From positions 62,001 to 126,000 of the forward strand of contig NZ_KB891940.1 in the NCBI RefSeq assembly GCF_000373585.1: a stretch of 64,000 bases of DNA. The letters are read 5' to 3'. Within the stretch, counting starts at the first letter, position 1. Each line of letters begins with the position of its first letter. Positions 62,781 through 64,000 of this stretch are shown here, piece after piece. This DNA comes from Streptomyces sp. MspMP-M5. Lineage in GTDB: Bacteria > Actinomycetota > Actinomycetes > Streptomycetales > Streptomycetaceae. Made by a program: the position numbers and the translations under genes. The notes below the pieces were generated by a model that had not been told where the DNA came from, made no database searches, and saw only the letters and a list, made by a program, of their open reading frames with translations.

Positions 62781-64000
62781 ATGAATGCGCCGTATGACGG
62801 TGACCGCGGCCGGGGCGCCCATGGCGATCCCTCGGGGGCGGTCCCTCCGACGCCGCCGTCGCCCACGGACCAGGAGCCCTACGTCCAGGACGCCTACCGC
62901 AACGATCCGCACCAGGCATCGGCTCCCACGGCCCAGGGCCCGGCCGCCGAGCCCCGCTACGACCGTGCCGCGCCCCCACCTCCCCCGGGCCAGCCCGCGC
63001 ACCCGCTCTACCAGCAGCCGCCCGGCCCCCAGCAGTGGCCCGCGTCGGCACCGGCGGAGCCGCAGGCACCGGCCCACGATCTTTCGTACGGCGACCCCGA
63101 CGCGACGGTGCAGTTCGCCGGCGGCGACGGGCTGATGGCCCAGGGCGCCGACGAACGCCCCGAGCGCGACGCGTTCGCCCACCTCTACCGGGACCAGCAG
63201 CAGCCCTACCAGCCGCCGCACCCCGAGCCGGAGCCCGCGAGCGGGCCGGCGCCCACGCCCGCGACCGGCCCCACGCCGGTGGCGCAGCAGCTCGCCGAGG
63301 AGCCCGAGCCGGAGGCCGCGCCCGTGGCGGCGGCCGGCAAGCAGTCCGGCGGCCGGGCCTCCGGGCTGCTGAAGTCCAGCGCGGTGATGGCCGCCGGCAC
63401 GATGGTCTCCCGGCTCACCGGCTTCGTCCGCTCGGCGCTGATCGTCGCGGCACTCGGCGGCGCGGTGCTCGGCGACTCCTGGCAGGTGGCCTACCAGCTG
63501 CCGACGATGATCTTCATCCTGACCATCGGCGGCGGCCTGAACTCCGTCTTCGTCCCGCAGCTCGTCCGCGCCATGAAGGAGGACGACGACGGCGGCGAGG
63601 CATACGCCAACCGGCTGCTCACCCTCGTCATCGTCGTCCTGGGCGCCCTGACGATACTCGCGGTGTTCGCCGCGCCCCTGCTGGTGAAGCTGGTCTCGTT
63701 CGACATCTCCCGCAATCCGGCGGCCAACGAGGTCGCGGTCGCCTTCACCCGCTACTGCGTGCCCACGATCTTCTTCATGGGCCTGCATGTCGTCATGGGC
63801 CAGATCCTCAACGCCCGTGGCCGCTTCGGCGCGATGATGTGGACCCCGGTCCTCAACAACATCGTCATGATCTCCACCTTCGGCCTGTTCATCTGGGTCT
63901 ACGGCACGGCGAAGACCTCCCACATCGGCGTCACCACGATCCCCGACGAGGGCATCCGCCTGCTCGGCATCGGCACCCTCCTGGGCCTGGTGGTCCAGGC
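62781..64000 (+). CDS. murJ: lipid II flippase MurJ (partial)
   Basis: Begins with ATG behind a GAGGTGGGGC site and runs out of the window. The first 190 residues are disordered (Pro/Gln/Ala-rich with YxQP patterns). The core starts at about SSAVMAAGTMVSRLTGFVRS, the MviN signature, with PTMIFILTIGGGLNSVFVPQ as helix 2. MurJ moves lipid-linked peptidoglycan precursor across the membrane. Only about half of the transmembrane part is in the window. It follows the DUF6049 gene by 46 bases and is probably in the same operon. Confidence 0.95.
   Translation, partial: MNAPYDGDRGRGAHGDPSGAVPPTPPSPTDQEPYVQDAYRNDPHQASAPTAQGPAAEPRYDRAAPPPPPGQPAHPLYQQPPGPQQWPASAPAEPQAPAHDLSYGDPDATVQFAGGDGLMAQGADERPERDAFAHLYRDQQQPYQPPHPEPEPASGPAPTPATGPTPVAQQLAEEPEPEAAPVAAAGKQSGGRASGLLKSSAVMAAGTMVSRLTGFVRSALIVAALGGAVLGDSWQVAYQLPTMIFILTIGGGLNSVFVPQLVRAMKEDDDGGEAYANRLLTLVIVVLGALTILAVFAAPLLVKLVSFDISRNPAANEVAVAFTRYCVPTIFFMGLHVVMGQILNARGRFGAMMWTPVLNNIVMISTFGLFIWVYGTAKTSHIGVTTIPDEGIRLLGIGTLLGLVVQ

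Noticed and set aside
60356..62866. Open frame of 836 codons opposite the DUF6049 gene
   Set aside because: Leu/Gly/Val/Arg-rich antisense product without recognisable motifs.

Overview
The window is high-GC actinobacterial DNA and is almost certainly a Streptomyces chromosome, close to and on one side of oriC. The support is: the sporulation pair ssgR-ssgA; fourteen exact copies of the 14-bp Streptomyces parS palindrome GTTTCACGTGAAAC; very rare TTA codons; and a core gene order (murJ, pcnA, ino1, PBP, femX, rpsF-ssb-rpsR-rplI, dnaB, thiC, ssgAR, cydABCD) that, from memory, matches the S. coelicolor SCO3894-SCO3948 region in reverse. By that comparison oriC and parAB lie beyond the right edge. 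The main housekeeping units (rpsF operon, dnaB, thiC, cyd, PBP) read leftward, which would be co-directional with replication.

Layout. 1-8.6 kb: end of a methyltransferase gene, then the leftward cytochrome bd operon cydA-cydB-cydCD with a DosS/DevS-like GAF sensor kinase behind it, controlled by a perfect Rex operator upstream of cydA. 8.6-16.5 kb: a frameshifted DUF3830-type gene under a strong palindrome, hisC, a LacI regulator, a metallophosphatase, a membrane protein, a small secreted peptide, and thiC with a TPP riboswitch. 16.5-24.4 kb: YibE/F protein, ssgA and ssgR, small membrane and cupin proteins, a holin-like protein coupled to ptpA and a PLP lyase, a LysR regulator with a TTA codon, and a NUDIX hydrolase. 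24.4-35.5 kb: a flavohaemoglobin with a long disordered N-terminus coupled to a PPOX protein, a HAD phosphatase, a divergent MFS/MarR pair, GNAT, a TetR regulator with a C-terminal zinc motif, a class V aminotransferase and a serine hydrolase. 35.5-41 kb: a TPR protein, a MerR regulator fused to two sliding-clamp domains, and a TetR/KASIII/SDR/TetR module. 41-47 kb: dnaB with DnaA-box-like sites upstream, a MATE exporter, a secreted trypsin-like protease, and the rplI-rpsR-ssb-rpsF operon. 47-64 kb: cell-envelope genes (femX, an alanine-racemase-like protein, a GT87 mannosyltransferase-like protein, a class A PBP, PadR-ino1, an MFS protein, pcnA, a DUF6049 protein and the start of murJ).

Three themes stand out. 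First, this is part of the chromosomal centromere: parS sites lie in a riboswitch, over a start codon, inside terminator-like hairpins and between ribosomal genes, and one 48-bp pair of sites occurs twice almost identically. Second, aerobic/redox control: Rex operator, haem-sensor-like kinase and flavohaemoglobin. Third, envelope and sporulation functions: lipid II flippase, FemX, PBP, SsgA and inositol synthesis. The most unusual protein is the MerR-DnaN-like fusion.
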